Positions 22,946-34,369 of a stretch of DNA of 64,000 bases are shown here, piece after piece. The DNA is from Pelobates cultripes (taxonomy: Eukaryota > Chordata > Amphibia > Anura > Pelobatidae). A program made the translations under genes and the position numbers. The stretch spans positions 354,241,115-354,305,114 of the forward strand of contig OW240913.1 in NCBI GenBank assembly GCA_933207985.1, in the 5' to 3' direction. Every line of letters starts with the position of its first letter. Within the stretch, counting starts at the first letter, position 1. The notes under the pieces were generated by a model. It saw nothing but the letters and a program-made list of their open reading frames with translations, did not search any database and was not told where the DNA came from.

Positions 22946-25062
22946 CCCCTTAAGGACTGGACTGTTTTTGCGATGTTGTACATTTGTGACCAGGCATATT
23001 TTTACACTTTTGTGGTGTTTGTGTTTGGCTGGAATTTTCCGCTCTCTCATTTACTGTTCCCATACAAATTATATATTGGTTTTTTTAAGGACAAAAGGGG
23101 CTTTCTTTACATACCATTATTTATATAATCTCATGTATTTTAATTTAAAAAAAATAAAAAAATATGATGAAAAATTGAAAAAAATACATGTTTTTTGACT
23201 TTTACTTGAAAAATCTTTTACTCATCTACAAAAGCGAATGAAAAAAACTGCTAAATAGATTAAAAATTTTGTCCTGAGTTTAAAAATACCCCGTGTTTAC
23301 ATGTTTTTTTGCTTTTTTTCTGCATGTTATAGGGCTATAGGTACAAGTAGGATATTGCGGTTTCAAAACATACATTTTTTAAATTTATCAATAGTGACAT
23401 TGTAACACTATTATCTGTTATACATCTCTGAATAACACCCCACATGTACATATTTTTTTTAAAGTAGACAATCCAGGATATTCAATATGGGGTATGTCCA
23501 GTCTTTTTTTAGTAGCCACTTAGTCGAAAACACTGGCCAAAGTAAGCATTCATATTTGTTTGTGTGTGAAAAAAGTAAAAATACTAAATTGAACGCTAAT
23601 TTTGGCCAGTGTTTGTGACCAAGTGGTTACTAAAAAAGACTGGACATACCCCATTTGCAATACCTTGGGTTGTCTTCTTTTGCAAATGGTATGCCATCAT
23701 GAGGGTAATTCTCATTCCTGGGCTACCATACGCTCTCAAAGGCAACGTAACCAACCTGGCCATTTTCAATGTAAAAATATTTGACCCACATATTTGACCT
23801 TGTAACTTTCAGAAATACTATAAAACCTGTACATGGGGGGTACTGTTTTACTCAGGAGACTTCGCTGAACACAAATATCAGTGTTTAAAAACTGGAAAAC
23901 GTATCACAACAATTATATCATCAGTAAAAGTGCTGTTTGTGTGTGACAAATGCAAAAAAAATCACTTTCACTGACAATATCATCGCTGTGATATGTTTTA
24001 CTGTTTTGAATCACTAATATTTGTGTTCAGCGAAGTCTCCCGAGTAAAACAGTACCCCCCATGTACAGGTTTTAGGGTGTCATAGAACGTTACAGGGTAA
24101 AATACAGTGCTAGCAAATTCAATTCTCTGGAATTTCGACCTGGGTTGGCAGGCAGGTCCCTCAAATTGCAATCAATAAAATTACTTAATTATGTAAAATA
24201 TTACATAAATACGCACATAGAATTTAAATATATATGCATATTTATATATTTGAAGTCTACGTGTATATTTATATAATTATTTATGTAATTTTGTATATGG
24301 ACATACGTATATTTCTTATTATTTTTATTTATTTTTATATACATAGATATATATACAAATTCATTCTAAGTGTATTTTGATATAAATATATATATATTAA
24401 TTTTAAAATACAGTTAGAATAAAATTTCATATAGATATAGATTTTTTTTATTTTTATTATTATTTAAAAAAAATTATTTAATTTAAATTACTTATTATTT
24501 ATATTTTATAATAATATTTATATACAATATATATAGTTATTATATATATTATATATATACGTGTGTAATTTAATTATAAGTGTATTTTTATATTAATATA
24601 AGTACATATTAATATAAAATACACTTAGTATGACATTATATATATGATATATAGACATATATTATATAGATATAATATATGTCTATATATCATATTTATA
24701 CATATATAATTATTATTATTTTTTTTATTACCATTAACTTTCATTTTTTTTCTGATTTTACACTAGCAGGGAGACTGCCTGTCAGCACAGACAGTCCCCC
24801 TGCAGGCAGCACTATGGACACCTATTGTGACCATGTGATCGCTGTGTTAAGCGATCACATGGCCACAGGGGTCCTAATCAGTGTGGGGAGACTGTCTGGG
24901 CTGCAGGCAGTCTCCCCACAACCGGAGCCACGCTGATCGCCGCCGGGGGAACGACGGCGATCAGGTAAGTAACTAAGACCGTTAGGACGGTTCAGGACCG
25001 TCATCGGTCCTCAAAGCAAAAATGCCGATGACGGTCCTGAACCGTCCTCGGTCGCTAAGGGG
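22946..25062. mobile_element. TTAA-target element, complete, non-autonomous
   Basis: TTAA at 22942-22945 and 25063-25066; ends CCCCTTAAGGACTGGAC and, inverted, CCCCTTAGCGACCGAGG. No transposase. The interior has nested inverted repeats (TGGACATACCCC near 23490 against 23640; GTACTGTTTTACTC near 23845 against 24040), a 0.6-kb AT tract, and a GC-rich palindromic right end with CCGTCATCGG/CCGATGACGG. It shares interior sequence with the 21556 element, so they are related copies. Confidence 0.8.
24180..24745. repeat. AT-rich low-complexity tract
   Basis: Almost pure A/T with TATATA, TTATTT and ATATAAT words, inside the TTAA element. No ORF of note. Confidence 0.85.
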
Positions 25063-25066
25063 TTAA

Positions 25067-25500
25067 CTGATTACTTTTATCTCTTTTTCTTTTAATGTAA
25101 CCCAATATGCTGTGACTCACATGATACTATTCAACAGTGCTCATGTGGTATACCTCTTGATGTGTGATTTTGGATTACAATACATGGGTCAGACAGCTAA
25201 ATCACCAAAGGCTAGATTTAGGGAATATTGCATCTCTATTTTAAATAAACAATAATAAAAAAAAAAATATCAAACCTTCAGTGGCCAATTATTTCTGCAA
25301 AAAACATAATAGCAAACCTGAGAAACTAAAAGAGATAGGAATAGAGGTGATGCCCTTTAAAGGTGATCATATTGATAGAATAATATAGATGTATTACAGC
25401 AGTATCAAATTAGATATGTTTGGATACAATGAGCCCACGGAAATAGATTTGACAACTAATGGAAAATAGTGGGAATTTACACCAGTCTGTTTTGGGGATA
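25067..25500 (+). pseudogene. Penelope-like element 3' relic (GIY-YIG endonuclease)
   Basis: From about 25137 the plus strand reads HVVYLLMCDFGLQYMGQT followed by KARFREY. This is the GIY-YIG signature of Penelope-like endonucleases: paired Tyr/Tyr-x-Gly and the conserved Arg. Downstream fragments (ANYFCKKHN, EKLKEIGIEV, NEPTEIDL) follow the order of the family C-terminus but are split by stops and frameshifts. The homologous region of the intact ORF is residues 691-790 of the protein at 51014-53407. The relic is squeezed between a TTAA element and a Tc1 element; its RT is gone. Confidence 0.65.
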
Positions 25501-25502
25501 AA

Positions 25503-27040
25503 CAGTGTCTCACAAAAGTGAGTACACCCCTCACATTTTTGTAAATATTTTATTATATATTTTCATGTGACAACACTGAAGAAATTACACTCTGCTACAA
25601 TGTAAAGTAGTAAGTGTACAGCCTGTATAGCAGTGTAAATTTGCTGTCCCCTCAAAATAACTCAACACGCAATCATTAATGTCTAAACCAATGGCAACAA
25701 AAATGTCATGTGACTCGTTAGTATTACAAGATCTCAGGTGTGAATGGGGAGCAGGTGTGTTAAATTTGGTCACTGGAAGTTCAAAATGGCACCTCATGGC
25801 AAAGCACTCTCTGAGGATCTGAAGAATTGTTGCTCTACTTAAAGATGACTTAGGCTATAAGAAGATTAGCAAGACTCTGAAACTAAGCTGCAGCACGGTG
25901 GGCAAGACCATACAGCAGTCTAGCAGGACAGGTTCCACTCAGAACAGGCTTCACCATGGTCGACCAAATAAGTTGAGTGCACTTGCTCAGCGTCATATCC
26001 AGAGGTTGTCTTTGGGAAATAGACATATGAGTGCTGACAGAATTGCTGCAGAGGTTGAAGGGGTGGGGGGTCATCCTGTTAGTGCTCACACCATACGCTG
26101 CACACTGCATCAAGTTGGTCTGCATGGCTGTTGTCCCAGAAGGAAGCCTCTTCTAAAGATGATGCAAAAGAAAGCCCGCAAACAGTTTGCTGAAGACAAG
26201 CAGACTAAGGACATGGATTACTGGAACCATGTCCTGTGATACCAAGATAAACTTATTTGGTTCAAATGGTATCAAGCGTGTCTGGCGGCAACCAGGTGAG
26301 GAGTACAAAGACAAGTGTGTCTTGACTACAGTCAAGCATGGAGGTGGGAGTGTCATGGTCTGGGACTTTATGAGTGCTGCTGGCACTGGGAAGCTACAGT
26401 TCATTGAGGGAACCATGAATGCCAACATTTACTGACATACTGAAGCACAGCACGATAACCTCCCTTCAGAGACTGGGCAGCAGGGCAGTATTCCAACACG
26501 ATAATGACTCCAAACACACCTCCAAGATGACCACTGCCTTACTAAAGAAGCTGAAGGTAAAGGTGATGAACTGGCCAAGCATGTCTCCAGATCTAAACCC
26601 TATTGAGCATCTGTGGGTCATCCTCAAACGGAAGGGGGGGAGTGCAAGGTCTCTAACATCCACCAGCTCCATGATGTCGTCATGGAGGAGTGGAATAGGA
26701 CTCCAGTGGAAACCTGTGAAGCTCTGGTGAACTCCATGCCCATGAAGGCTAAGGCAGTGCTGGAAAATAATAGTGGTCACACAAAATATTGATACTTTGG
26801 GCCCAATTTGGACATTTCCACTTAGGGTTGTAGTCACTTTTGTTGCCAACGGTTTAGACAATAATGGCTGTATGTTGAGGTATTTTGAGGGGACAGCAGA
26901 TTTACACTGTTATACATGCTATACACTTACTACTTTACATTGTAGCAGAGTGTCATTTCTTCAGTGTTGTCACATAAAAATAATAATAAATAAAATATTT
27001 ACAAAAATGAGAGGGGTGTACTCACTTTTGTGAGATACTG
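25503..27040 (+). mobile_element. Tc1/mariner element, inactive (copy 1)
   Basis: Terminal inverted repeats CAGTGTCTCACAAAAGTGAG and, inverted, CAGTATCTCACAAAAGTGAG. The TA target is kept on the right (27041-27042); on the left it reads AA, a point mutation. The 1538-bp length is usual for Tc1 elements. The transposase inside is broken. Confidence 0.92.
25792..26792 (+). pseudogene. Tc1 transposase pseudogene (copy 1)
   Basis: Starts MAPHGKALSEDL at 25792 and hits a stop within 20 codons. The helix-turn-helix part (STQNRLHHGRPNKLSALAQR, then ADRIAAEVEG) is in one frame to 26239. A small deletion near 26237 falls beside the first catalytic Asp (expected SDETKINLFG, here CDTKINLFG in a new frame). 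A further shift follows at about 26430. The last part keeps [12 protein letters not shown] and [11 protein letters not shown], the second Asp and the Glu of the DD34E triad. It cannot make active enzyme. Confidence 0.9.
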
Positions 27041-27042
27041 TA

Positions 27043-27735
27043 CATGCATTACTTGCTTTAGGGACATGTATTTATAAGCACATTGTATGTATGTATCTAG
27101 ATTTTTCCCTATTGTTTGCTTTTTGTGAATTTACACAATCGCTATCCCTATACTGTCTAACCTACTACGGTTAGCACTCATACTAACCCTAGCCCAAATA
27201 TAAAGTGTGATTTCAACCCTAACACTAACTCTCAAGTGTTATTTGTTTTTACATATTTTTACATATATATTTTAGATCTCATAGTTATGAATTTTAAACT
27301 CAAGTGTTTTCAGTGCTACCTGGACAACTCGTCAAATACACCTGCAATTCTTCCAAGCTATAAGCTCTTGATAGATATCTAACTGTCCTTTTTCATTGAA
27401 GGACTTTTCCAAAACCTATTCATTTTACAATGTAATCCATCATGAGCAGTCGTATTCACTGTTAGACTCTTAAACTGATGTTGTAATCCTTCCAATCAAT
27501 ACACTAAACTGTGCAAGCCTGTCAAACTGTAAACATATCAGTAATGATTTAAACATAAAAAACTCAATTGTAAGATCCATGAATTGTGCATGTTTTTGAA
27601 AAAAAGATATAAATATATAGACACTATGAAACACAATTGCTTTTGTAGAAAAGCTGTTCATTTTATTTTACCTTTCAAAATGCCGCAAATAGCTTTAATA
27701 ATGTAGCATCCTGCAATGTATTCACAATAAAAAAA
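27043..27735. other. No gene seen
   Basis: AT-rich single-copy-like sequence ending in a poly-A run (27729-27744). No domain-like frame. Confidence 0.5.
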
Positions 27736-27873
27736 AAAAAAAAAGACTTTGGTGGGCGTGGCCTGACAGCTCACAAGAATGGACTTGTGAGCCGTGAGCT
27801 CCCAGAAGGAATCCTTCAATATCAGCGATTAGATGAACCGACACGAACCGACACTGCTGCCGATCTGGACCAC

Positions 27874-28921
27874 CATGGCTCAAAAGTTGAGCAAAAAAGC
27901 AAAACTAAAGAAGACTAATCTGCAAATGTCAGCTCTGACCACACTGCCGCGGTGAATCTAAGATGGCAAACAAACCTCCCCTGTGTGCTGCTCCTACAGT
28001 AGTGCCCAGACTGCTATCTCAACTGTACAACCAGCTCCAGCTTCAGAATCCTCCATCCAAAGGATGCTTAATGAGCTACAAATGTCCATGCAGGTGTAAT
28101 TTGCCAAGCTAACCAAGGATGTCAGAACCAATATACAAGCAATTGCAGAGTGAACAGCCCAACTTGAAAACAAGGCTGAAGAAATAATAGAGGCCCACAA
28201 TACACTCACTGCAGCATACGAGCAAATTGAAATAAAACTGGAAGCTCTCACATCAAAAGTCGCCAACCACGAAGACCGAGATCGGCACAATAATATCCGG
28301 TTAAGAGGTATCCCGGAGGAAATAAAGCCTTCTGAACTACAGGATTGTGTTTGGGCCCTGTTTAAGGCCTTAGTCCCAGACCTCTCTGACCAAGATGTGC
28401 CCCTAGACCGCATACACCACCTACCACGACCTAAATTCCTATCTACCTCTCTACCTAGAGATGTGATTACAAGATCACACTACTACTCAGTGAAAGAGAG
28501 CATCATGCAAGCTGCACGCAATTCTAAGGTAATCCCGACACAATTTGCAGGGATCAAGCTCTTTGTAGACCTTTCGTTTGCTACCTTGATGAAACGCAAA
28601 TAATTCATGCCAGTAACCAGGGCACTAAGGGAGGCTGGAGTGCTTTATAAGTGGGACTTCTCTACCCTCCTTTTTATACGGCGAAATGGAGTTGCGAAAC
28701 AAGCTACTACCCCAGAAGAAGGTGCAAAAATGCTCACAGAATGGAACATACCTATCACGCTACCTGAAAAACTGGCCCTTGCCCAACAGAAATCTCCAAC
28801 AAAAATTTCCCACGAGTGGTCAACAGTACACAGCACTAAATTAACTGCCTCTGCCTGTTGCAGATTTCCTTGGATGGCGGAACACTCTAACCAAACTAAT
28901 TCAACTGTACCAGCTATGTGA
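27874..28921 (+). pseudogene. L1 ORF1 pseudogene (RNA-binding chaperone)
   Basis: Begins MAQKLSKKAKLKKTN and has early stops. A coiled-coil-like part (about 28040-28260) is followed by NNIRLRGIPEE, the RRM start typical of L1 ORF1 proteins, then LDRIHHLPRPK, LPRDVITRSHYYSVKE and FAGIKLFVDLS of the RRM/C-terminal domain. Stops or shifts occur near 27951, 28097, 28151 and 28602. The protein would coat L1 RNA; this copy is dead. Confidence 0.8.
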
Positions 28922-29239
28922 TCATTTATAATTGAGTTTAATGTCTGATAATCTGTGTTACATGGCCCTTGACTGCCGAGCACTGAGTTCCCTATATGTT
29001 AATGCTACTCAATGCTATATATTGATAGATGTACACCCCCCAAAGTGAACAGCTTGTACTTGGATATCGAAGACATGATGTAACAAGTTTTAACCCTTAA
29101 AACACACGCAATTCGACAGCACCATGTACTTATTCATATGTGTGCATATACCCCTCCCCCATGAAGTTGCAAAATTGATACCTCCTACCAGGTGACATAC
29201 ACCTGGTTATCCCTTTATATATAGTTCTGTTTAATTCTT

Positions 29240-29676
29240 ATGTTCGATATCTTTGTCTTTTTTTTCTGTATACCCAATACTACATATCATCAACCAGTGG
29301 TACACCAAAAGTCATGCTGGTACTCTCTAAATTCCCCACACAAACAAAGGTTGGCCCTATTAGAAGCAAAAAAAGCAAAAGCTGCAATTGCTTTCTACCA
29401 GGAAACTCATTTTATGAAGAGTCACTAGCCCAAATTTTACTCTAAATATTTTCCTATTGGATATCATACCTGCTATAAAACTCGAAAAGGGGAGTCTCCA
29501 TCTTGATTAGCAAAGATACTTAATTTTCTTTGGTAAAAAAAAAAAAAATATTGATAACACAGAGACAGTTTTTAATATTCCATTGTTATGTGAATAATGA
29601 GCCTTTCACTCTGTTTAATGTATATGGTACACATGATGGTCGAAAGATGTTCCTGGAGAAGGTTTTTACACTCGCA
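29240..29676 (+). pseudogene. L1 ORF2 fragment (APE endonuclease N-terminus)
   Basis: Contains SLNSPHKQRLALLEAKKAK and FYQETHF, the first APE motifs (QETH with the metal-binding Glu), then after stops HCYVNNEPFTLFNVYGTHDG, the next endonuclease strand. The rest of the endonuclease and the whole RT are absent. Confidence 0.75.
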
Positions 29677-29843
29677 CACTACCGCAGTCGCGTGGGTCGC
29701 AGCTGCGACCGGGCCTGCCACTCCAGAGGGCCCAGCTGCCCTGCGGACCCCTGCGATCGCGGAGCCCGCCGCCTTGTGTTGCAACCCTGGCTTGCGCCAT
29801 AGAATCGCGGGGGCTGCACGTTAAGGGCCCATCGGCTGCCCAT
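29677..29843 (-). other. GC-rich segment between L1 and LTR
   Basis: Very GC-rich DNA abutting the LTR at 29844. If the LTR is read on the minus strand this would be the first part of the internal region of an LTR element. No primer site was recognised, so this stays an inference. Confidence 0.3.
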
Positions 29844-30286
29844 TGTTAGGGACCAGGAACCAGACAGAGACAGAACGTAGATGCGAAACACCTTTATTAT
29901 AAATAGCAAATAAAGAAATACCCAAAAGCAAAGTCCAGGAGGCAAGCAGGAATCAGGCACCAGAGCAGATAGTCAGACGAGCCAGATTCAGGAGAACGGA
30001 GAGCAGCGGAGTCAGGAACAAGGCCAGAAGTCAGAAACCAGGAACACACGGGAAACAGGGAGTCTTCTGGGAAACAGGAAACCACGCAAGGGCAATGAGG
30101 TACTGAGACTTGCTGATTAAATTGGCTGCCCTGATTAGCAGCAGGGCTGGTTACTACAATCAGGTGAGTAACCGTGGCAACATTAATGAAGGAGCTGATC
30201 GTTAAAATCAGCTGAAAGCTCAAACACAGAGAAAGGAAGGGTTGCTGTTTAACCCCTTCCTGCCGAATGATGGACCTGGTGTAACA
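29844..30286. mobile_element. LTR (443 bp), solo or part of a truncated element
   Basis: Begins TGTTAGGGACC and ends GGTGTAACA, with matched TGTTA/TAACA termini. An AATAAAGG signal lies on the minus strand near 29900, suggesting minus orientation. The 5 bp outside (CCCAT, TGGTA) do not match, so one side is rearranged. It interrupts or abuts the hAT transposase pseudogene on the right. Confidence 0.65.
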
Positions 30287-30289
30287 TGG

Positions 30290-31916
30290 TAGAAGGGGAG
30301 CCTTTCACGCATCTTATGGAGGCTGTTGCACCGCAATATGTCATTTCATCGCGCACTACTTTTAACAGGAACGTAGTTCCCATCACTCTACCATTCCTGT
30401 GTTACGGTGTTGAAGGAGCACCTGGCAAAGGCTGGTGGCCAGCCAGTGCACTTCACAACTGACTTGTGGAGTGCTCCTAGTGGCTAGCATACCTTACTGT
30501 CCTTGACAGGACATTGGTGGCAACCCAAGGTGTCAGGAGATGTCACCATGTCAGGCACAGGGAGCAAGCACTGCTCCTTCCACCTCCATGCTGAGATGAT
30601 AGATGAACAACATATCTCAGCAAATATTTTGCAGGCACTAAAGAAGATGGTGGTGCAGTGGGTAGGACAGCAGGCAGACACACAGATGGGTTTTGTGGTG
30701 ACTGAAGGAGCAGCAAACATGGTGAAGGCTCTCCATGTTGGTAGCTTTGTAGCTGTGCATTGTTCAGCTCATATCCTTCATTTAGTAGTGAAGCCTGCTA
30801 TCGAAGAGGAAAGCAGTGGACGTGAAGGATAGCCAGCTCCTGAGAAATGAGCAAAGGAAGGCAGGCATTGACCAGCATCGTCTCAAGCAAGATGTAGGGA
30901 CTAGGTGGAACTCCGTTTTGGAGATGCTGGAGCACATCCTGGAGCATCAGAAAGCAGTCAATACCATGTCCTATGAGCATTACATCGGGATCGACAGCCC
31001 TTTAGTCAGGGAGGATTGGTAAAATGATTGTGCAGTTTGTGGCAGTTCTTAGGCCATTCAGGGATGTTACGGATAGTTTAAGCCAAGAAAATGCCAGCCT
31101 TGGTCAAATAATCCCCTTGTTCACCGACCTCTCAAATAAGATGGGTGGCTTCATTTCAAACCAGGAAGTGGTACCTGGTGGCCAACTACTTGGTGATGTT
31201 ACTGCACTTATTAAGAGGCTCAAGGATCAACTAACATGTAGGTTCAATGAGTGCATGGAGTCTTGCCAAGACTTGATGCTTGCGTGCATGTGTGACCCAA
31301 GAATAAAGGGCAAGATGGCACTCCACATGAATTCCCTGACCTTATTGTGCCTTATACCTGTCTTACTATTCTATCTATTACTTTATCTCTAGCTTTTTTA
31401 TTAATCGCAAACTTGTTTATTATCTATATAGGGTATATTGCCTTAACATTTATTTCTCCCTTTCCTCTTCCGTATTATTTCATTCTATAAGTTATACTGC
31501 TGATATGTCACAACCTACCAACAAAGCTTCTTTAGTTAACTCTGGCAATCATCTCCTACCTGATTGAGAGCATGACAGGGGGACCCACTACAGTTCCCTC
31601 AAGAAAAGGAAGTGCTGCAGAGATATGAAGGTGAAGGCATTCCTTGGAGAACCACCTATTAGGGGGACCCTACTACAGATCCTTTGAGCTTTTGGGATGA
31701 GAAAGGGGATGTGTGGCCTGCTCTCTCTGTTAGCCCAGGAGCTCCTCTCTTGTCCCCCAACCACTGTCCAGAGTGAACATGTTTTTACTGTTACCAGAAA
31801 CATACTTTGCCCTTATCACTCCCAACCTGCACCGCAGCTCATGGAGCAAATGGCTTTCCTAAAAATCAATCTGCCCAAGTTGGGTTCCTCCACTCTTGGC
31901 TATGAAACAGATTGAA
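30290..31916 (+). pseudogene. hAT transposase pseudogene
   Basis: Pieces in several frames follow the order of hAT transposases. An N-terminal part from about 30297 reads EPFTHLMEAVAPQYV and SSRTTF. Next comes a catalytic-domain part with VHCSAHILHLVV (the CxxH motif), then VGTRWNSVLEMLEHIL, and a helical insertion region (31024-31330). The C-terminal dimerisation domain (31697-31916) reads PALSLLAQELLSCPPTTVQSEHVF, matching the hAT LA.....PATSVPSERVFS pattern. The N-terminal BED zinc finger is missing to the left, where the LTR begins. About 200 bp of unrelated AT-rich sequence (about 31350-31560) splits the gene, and at least four frame changes exist. A domesticated gene is unlikely with this damage. 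Confidence 0.8.
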
Positions 31917-32841
31917 CTGCTTCGTCCATACCTTTCCCACCATCTATCATAGAAATATCAATACTGCTCAAGGGTGTTATAGCTTGTGGTATGTTAGGCT
32001 TAATGATGACTGTATATAATTTATTTTTTAGGTGTTATGAGTTAGCAATTATTCACAGGTTCTGAAAGGCATCATCCATTAAATGGGTCCACTCACGTGG
32101 TGCAGGCCAGACATAGTGATGCCCTTCTCTTGGGCTGGCATAAATTTTACTCCAAAAATGCATTAAGTATATAATTTATAATGTTTCTCCTACCCTCTAT
32201 GATTGTGGGGTAACCACTATGTGGTCTCTGAAAAGTCCGTGCTGGACATTGTGACAGAGCACAGGGTATTGTAATTTGTGTTAGTAATTGTGTGTATATA
32301 TTCCCACAAAGGTATTGCAGTCCTGTGCTGTGTATATATTGTTGAATAGCCCCAGTGAGAATGTCTGTCTGTCTGTCTGTCTGTCTGTCTTGATTCAGGA
32401 AACAGTGTAAATGTGTAGTTTAATATGGGTCCCTGGGGTGGAGCATTTTGGAGTGAAGGGTGGGCCAGTGCTTCACCCCACAGTTTATATGCAGCAGAGC
32501 AGGTGAGGAATCCCATCCAGGAGTTCTTTTTAATGCGCCTAGCATTTTGGAGTGAATTTATGCCAGCCCATTTATTTACTCTTTTGTTTAAATTGCACTG
32601 TGGTGTGTTTGTTTTTTTTGCTTTTTTCTGCTCCTGGGTTTCCCTTGTGTTTACACTCGCGTGATGTCTCACACGCGAATATGTATTGACGCAGAATGCT
32701 CTCCTCAGTGGCCCCTATATCCAGAAGACTTACATCATCATATCCCAGCACCCAGGCTCTACAAAGATGGTGGCGGGCTCAAAAATTGGCATCAGGTAGT
32801 GAATTAACAAATAGAGGCCTTCCTGGCTCACTTGTTTTCCC
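31917..32841. other. No gene; contains a (TCTG)n microsatellite
   Basis: Non-coding, with GTCT repeated about eight times at 32360-32391. From about 32640 GC-richer sequence leads into the hammerhead-like relic at 32842, possibly a decayed PLE pLTR. Confidence 0.6.
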
Positions 32842-32881
32842 CTGAGGAAGGCGTCATATTAGTGGTGAAATGTGGTTTGGG
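32842..32881 (+). ncRNA. Degenerate hammerhead-ribozyme motif
   Basis: CTGAGGA at 32842-32848, then a weak hairpin, then GTGAAATGTGG where GAAACGCG is expected. Short flanking CCC and GGGG could form the base of stem I. The changes are mostly CG to TG, the usual decay of methylated CpG. Judged a dead PLE ribozyme. Confidence 0.4.
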
Positions 32882-33368
32882 GCTTTAAGTTGTTTTTTTG
32901 TTTTTTTTTTACTCACTTAACTCACTATGGGACGGGTGTTCTTTGTTTACCTTCATTTATTGATTTTTTTTTTACATCTATCCTACCAGCTAGTTGGTTT
33001 AAAAAAAAAAAAAAAAAAGCATTCAGAGAGGCAGTATCCTTTCCACACCCACTACTTTATAAAAGAAGTAGAAAAGCATAATTTTATGAGTTCTAAACAA
33101 AATTGCATATCTCTTAATTTGTTGAATTGATCTAAAGAATTAGTGTGCTGAGTTGTGTAATAGGTTTGCCAACTCCTCGACGATGTGTTCTGGGTGGAAC
33201 CGCTCCGTACTCTCTTGAAATATGAGATTTGGCTCCCTAAGATGGACAACTCACGGAGGTACCATAACTGAGCCATTGCTGTGGACTTTTTCAGTCTTTT
33301 TCCGACTTGGATATGACTCTGCTTTGTGACCTAAACCAGAGATAGGAGGATTACCTGATCGGTGGTTG
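32882..33368. other. No gene; T-rich and poly-A tracts
   Basis: Contains an 18-base poly-A run (33001-33018), possibly the tail of a retroposed copy. Single-copy-like sequence follows up to the solo LTR. Confidence 0.5.
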
Positions 33369-33373
33369 GTAAG

Positions 33374-34364
33374 TGTGACGAAGTGCCCTTCGCCACTTGT
33401 GCCTGGAGAGGACTGCTTGCCCGCCTCTTGCCCTGTGACTATGGCCCCTGGGATGTATTGCCCTTTAAAGACATGATTTGGGCATAATGGATTTGTGTTG
33501 TGCTGCTGCTGGCCCTTTAAGAACCATCTGGGGACATACTGTGGAGTTACTGGGTGGCCACCATTTCCTGTATCAGAAGCACATGGTGAGAACAATGGAT
33601 GGCGGCCATTTTAACTCACAGACACTGTTTGGACTTTTCAACACGGTGCCATCTCGCCAGTATTTGGTGCACAGAGACATCGTGCAGTGGTTTTGGACTA
33701 TACAGCAGGGGACACATTATAAGTGATTGTTTTTCATTTAGCCTGTATATGTTCTGCAGAATCTGCATTAAACTGTATTTTCCAAAGTACTGAGCGGATC
33801 TGGGTGAATTTTGGATATGTGGTTCACCCAGATCCCCCGGTTCCAAGGATATACTTTTTATGGGGTTATTGCATGTTTTGGGGTCCCTGTGTGTTTTATG
33901 AAACTGTATTATTTCTGGCCAGCAGATAATTGAGCTTTGTGTATTGTAGAAACTCAATTATCTAGCCTGGCCCAGAGGAGGAGTTTTGTGTTGCATAAAT
34001 TGTGAGTTCTGTGTGCCAGTAAATCAGTCTTGTTCCAGCATTAAGCCTTGGCTCATGTTTGGGGGAAGGGATACCTACACTCTGGGGATTGCTATAATCA
34101 CTTACTCCCCAGAGGAAGCTCTTGCAATAGCTTGATTTGTTCCTGTTCCTGCTCTCTGGGGAAAGAGAGGTTCACCCACTGGAAGCTGGATCCTGGCCTT
34201 GGGTCCAGGGTGGGTGGAAACAGCAGAGACCCCGGCGCAGTTACATCGCTGGAAGTGGGGTCTGCAGTGCTGATGGTGTCGGTTGGAGTGCTTGGAGTCC
34301 TCAGCGAGCACTAGGAGCATCGATTGGCGGTGGTACTCAGTCGGAGTGCCAGCGTTCCGTCACA
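33374..34364. mobile_element. Solo LTR (991 bp), gypsy-like
   Basis: Starts TGTGACGAAGTGCCC and ends GCGTTCCGTCACA, giving TGTGACG/CGTCACA inverted tips. It is flanked by a perfect 5-bp duplication GTAAG (33369-33373, 34365-34369). No internal domain, so it is the product of LTR-LTR recombination. Short open frames inside are not conserved proteins. The gypsy label follows the end style and is less sure than the LTR call. Confidence 0.88.
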
Positions 34365-34369
34365 GTAAG

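Larger units (their letters stand above)
27751..29676 (+). mobile_element. L1-type LINE, 5' half only
   Basis: Starts near GGTGGGCGTGGCCTGACAG, a GC-rich 5' UTR style known from amphibian L1s, directly after a poly-A run. ORF1 remains follow, then the beginning of ORF2. The sequence breaks off abruptly at about 29676 inside the endonuclease and changes to unrelated GC-rich DNA. L1 copies usually lose the 5' end, so a 5'-complete, 3'-truncated copy implies later deletion or rearrangement. Confidence 0.8.

Noticed and set aside
33374..34364. Overlapping 60-110-codon frames in the solo LTR
   Set aside because: An LTR promoter region of moderate GC content; none matches a known protein and all are cut by the LTR borders.
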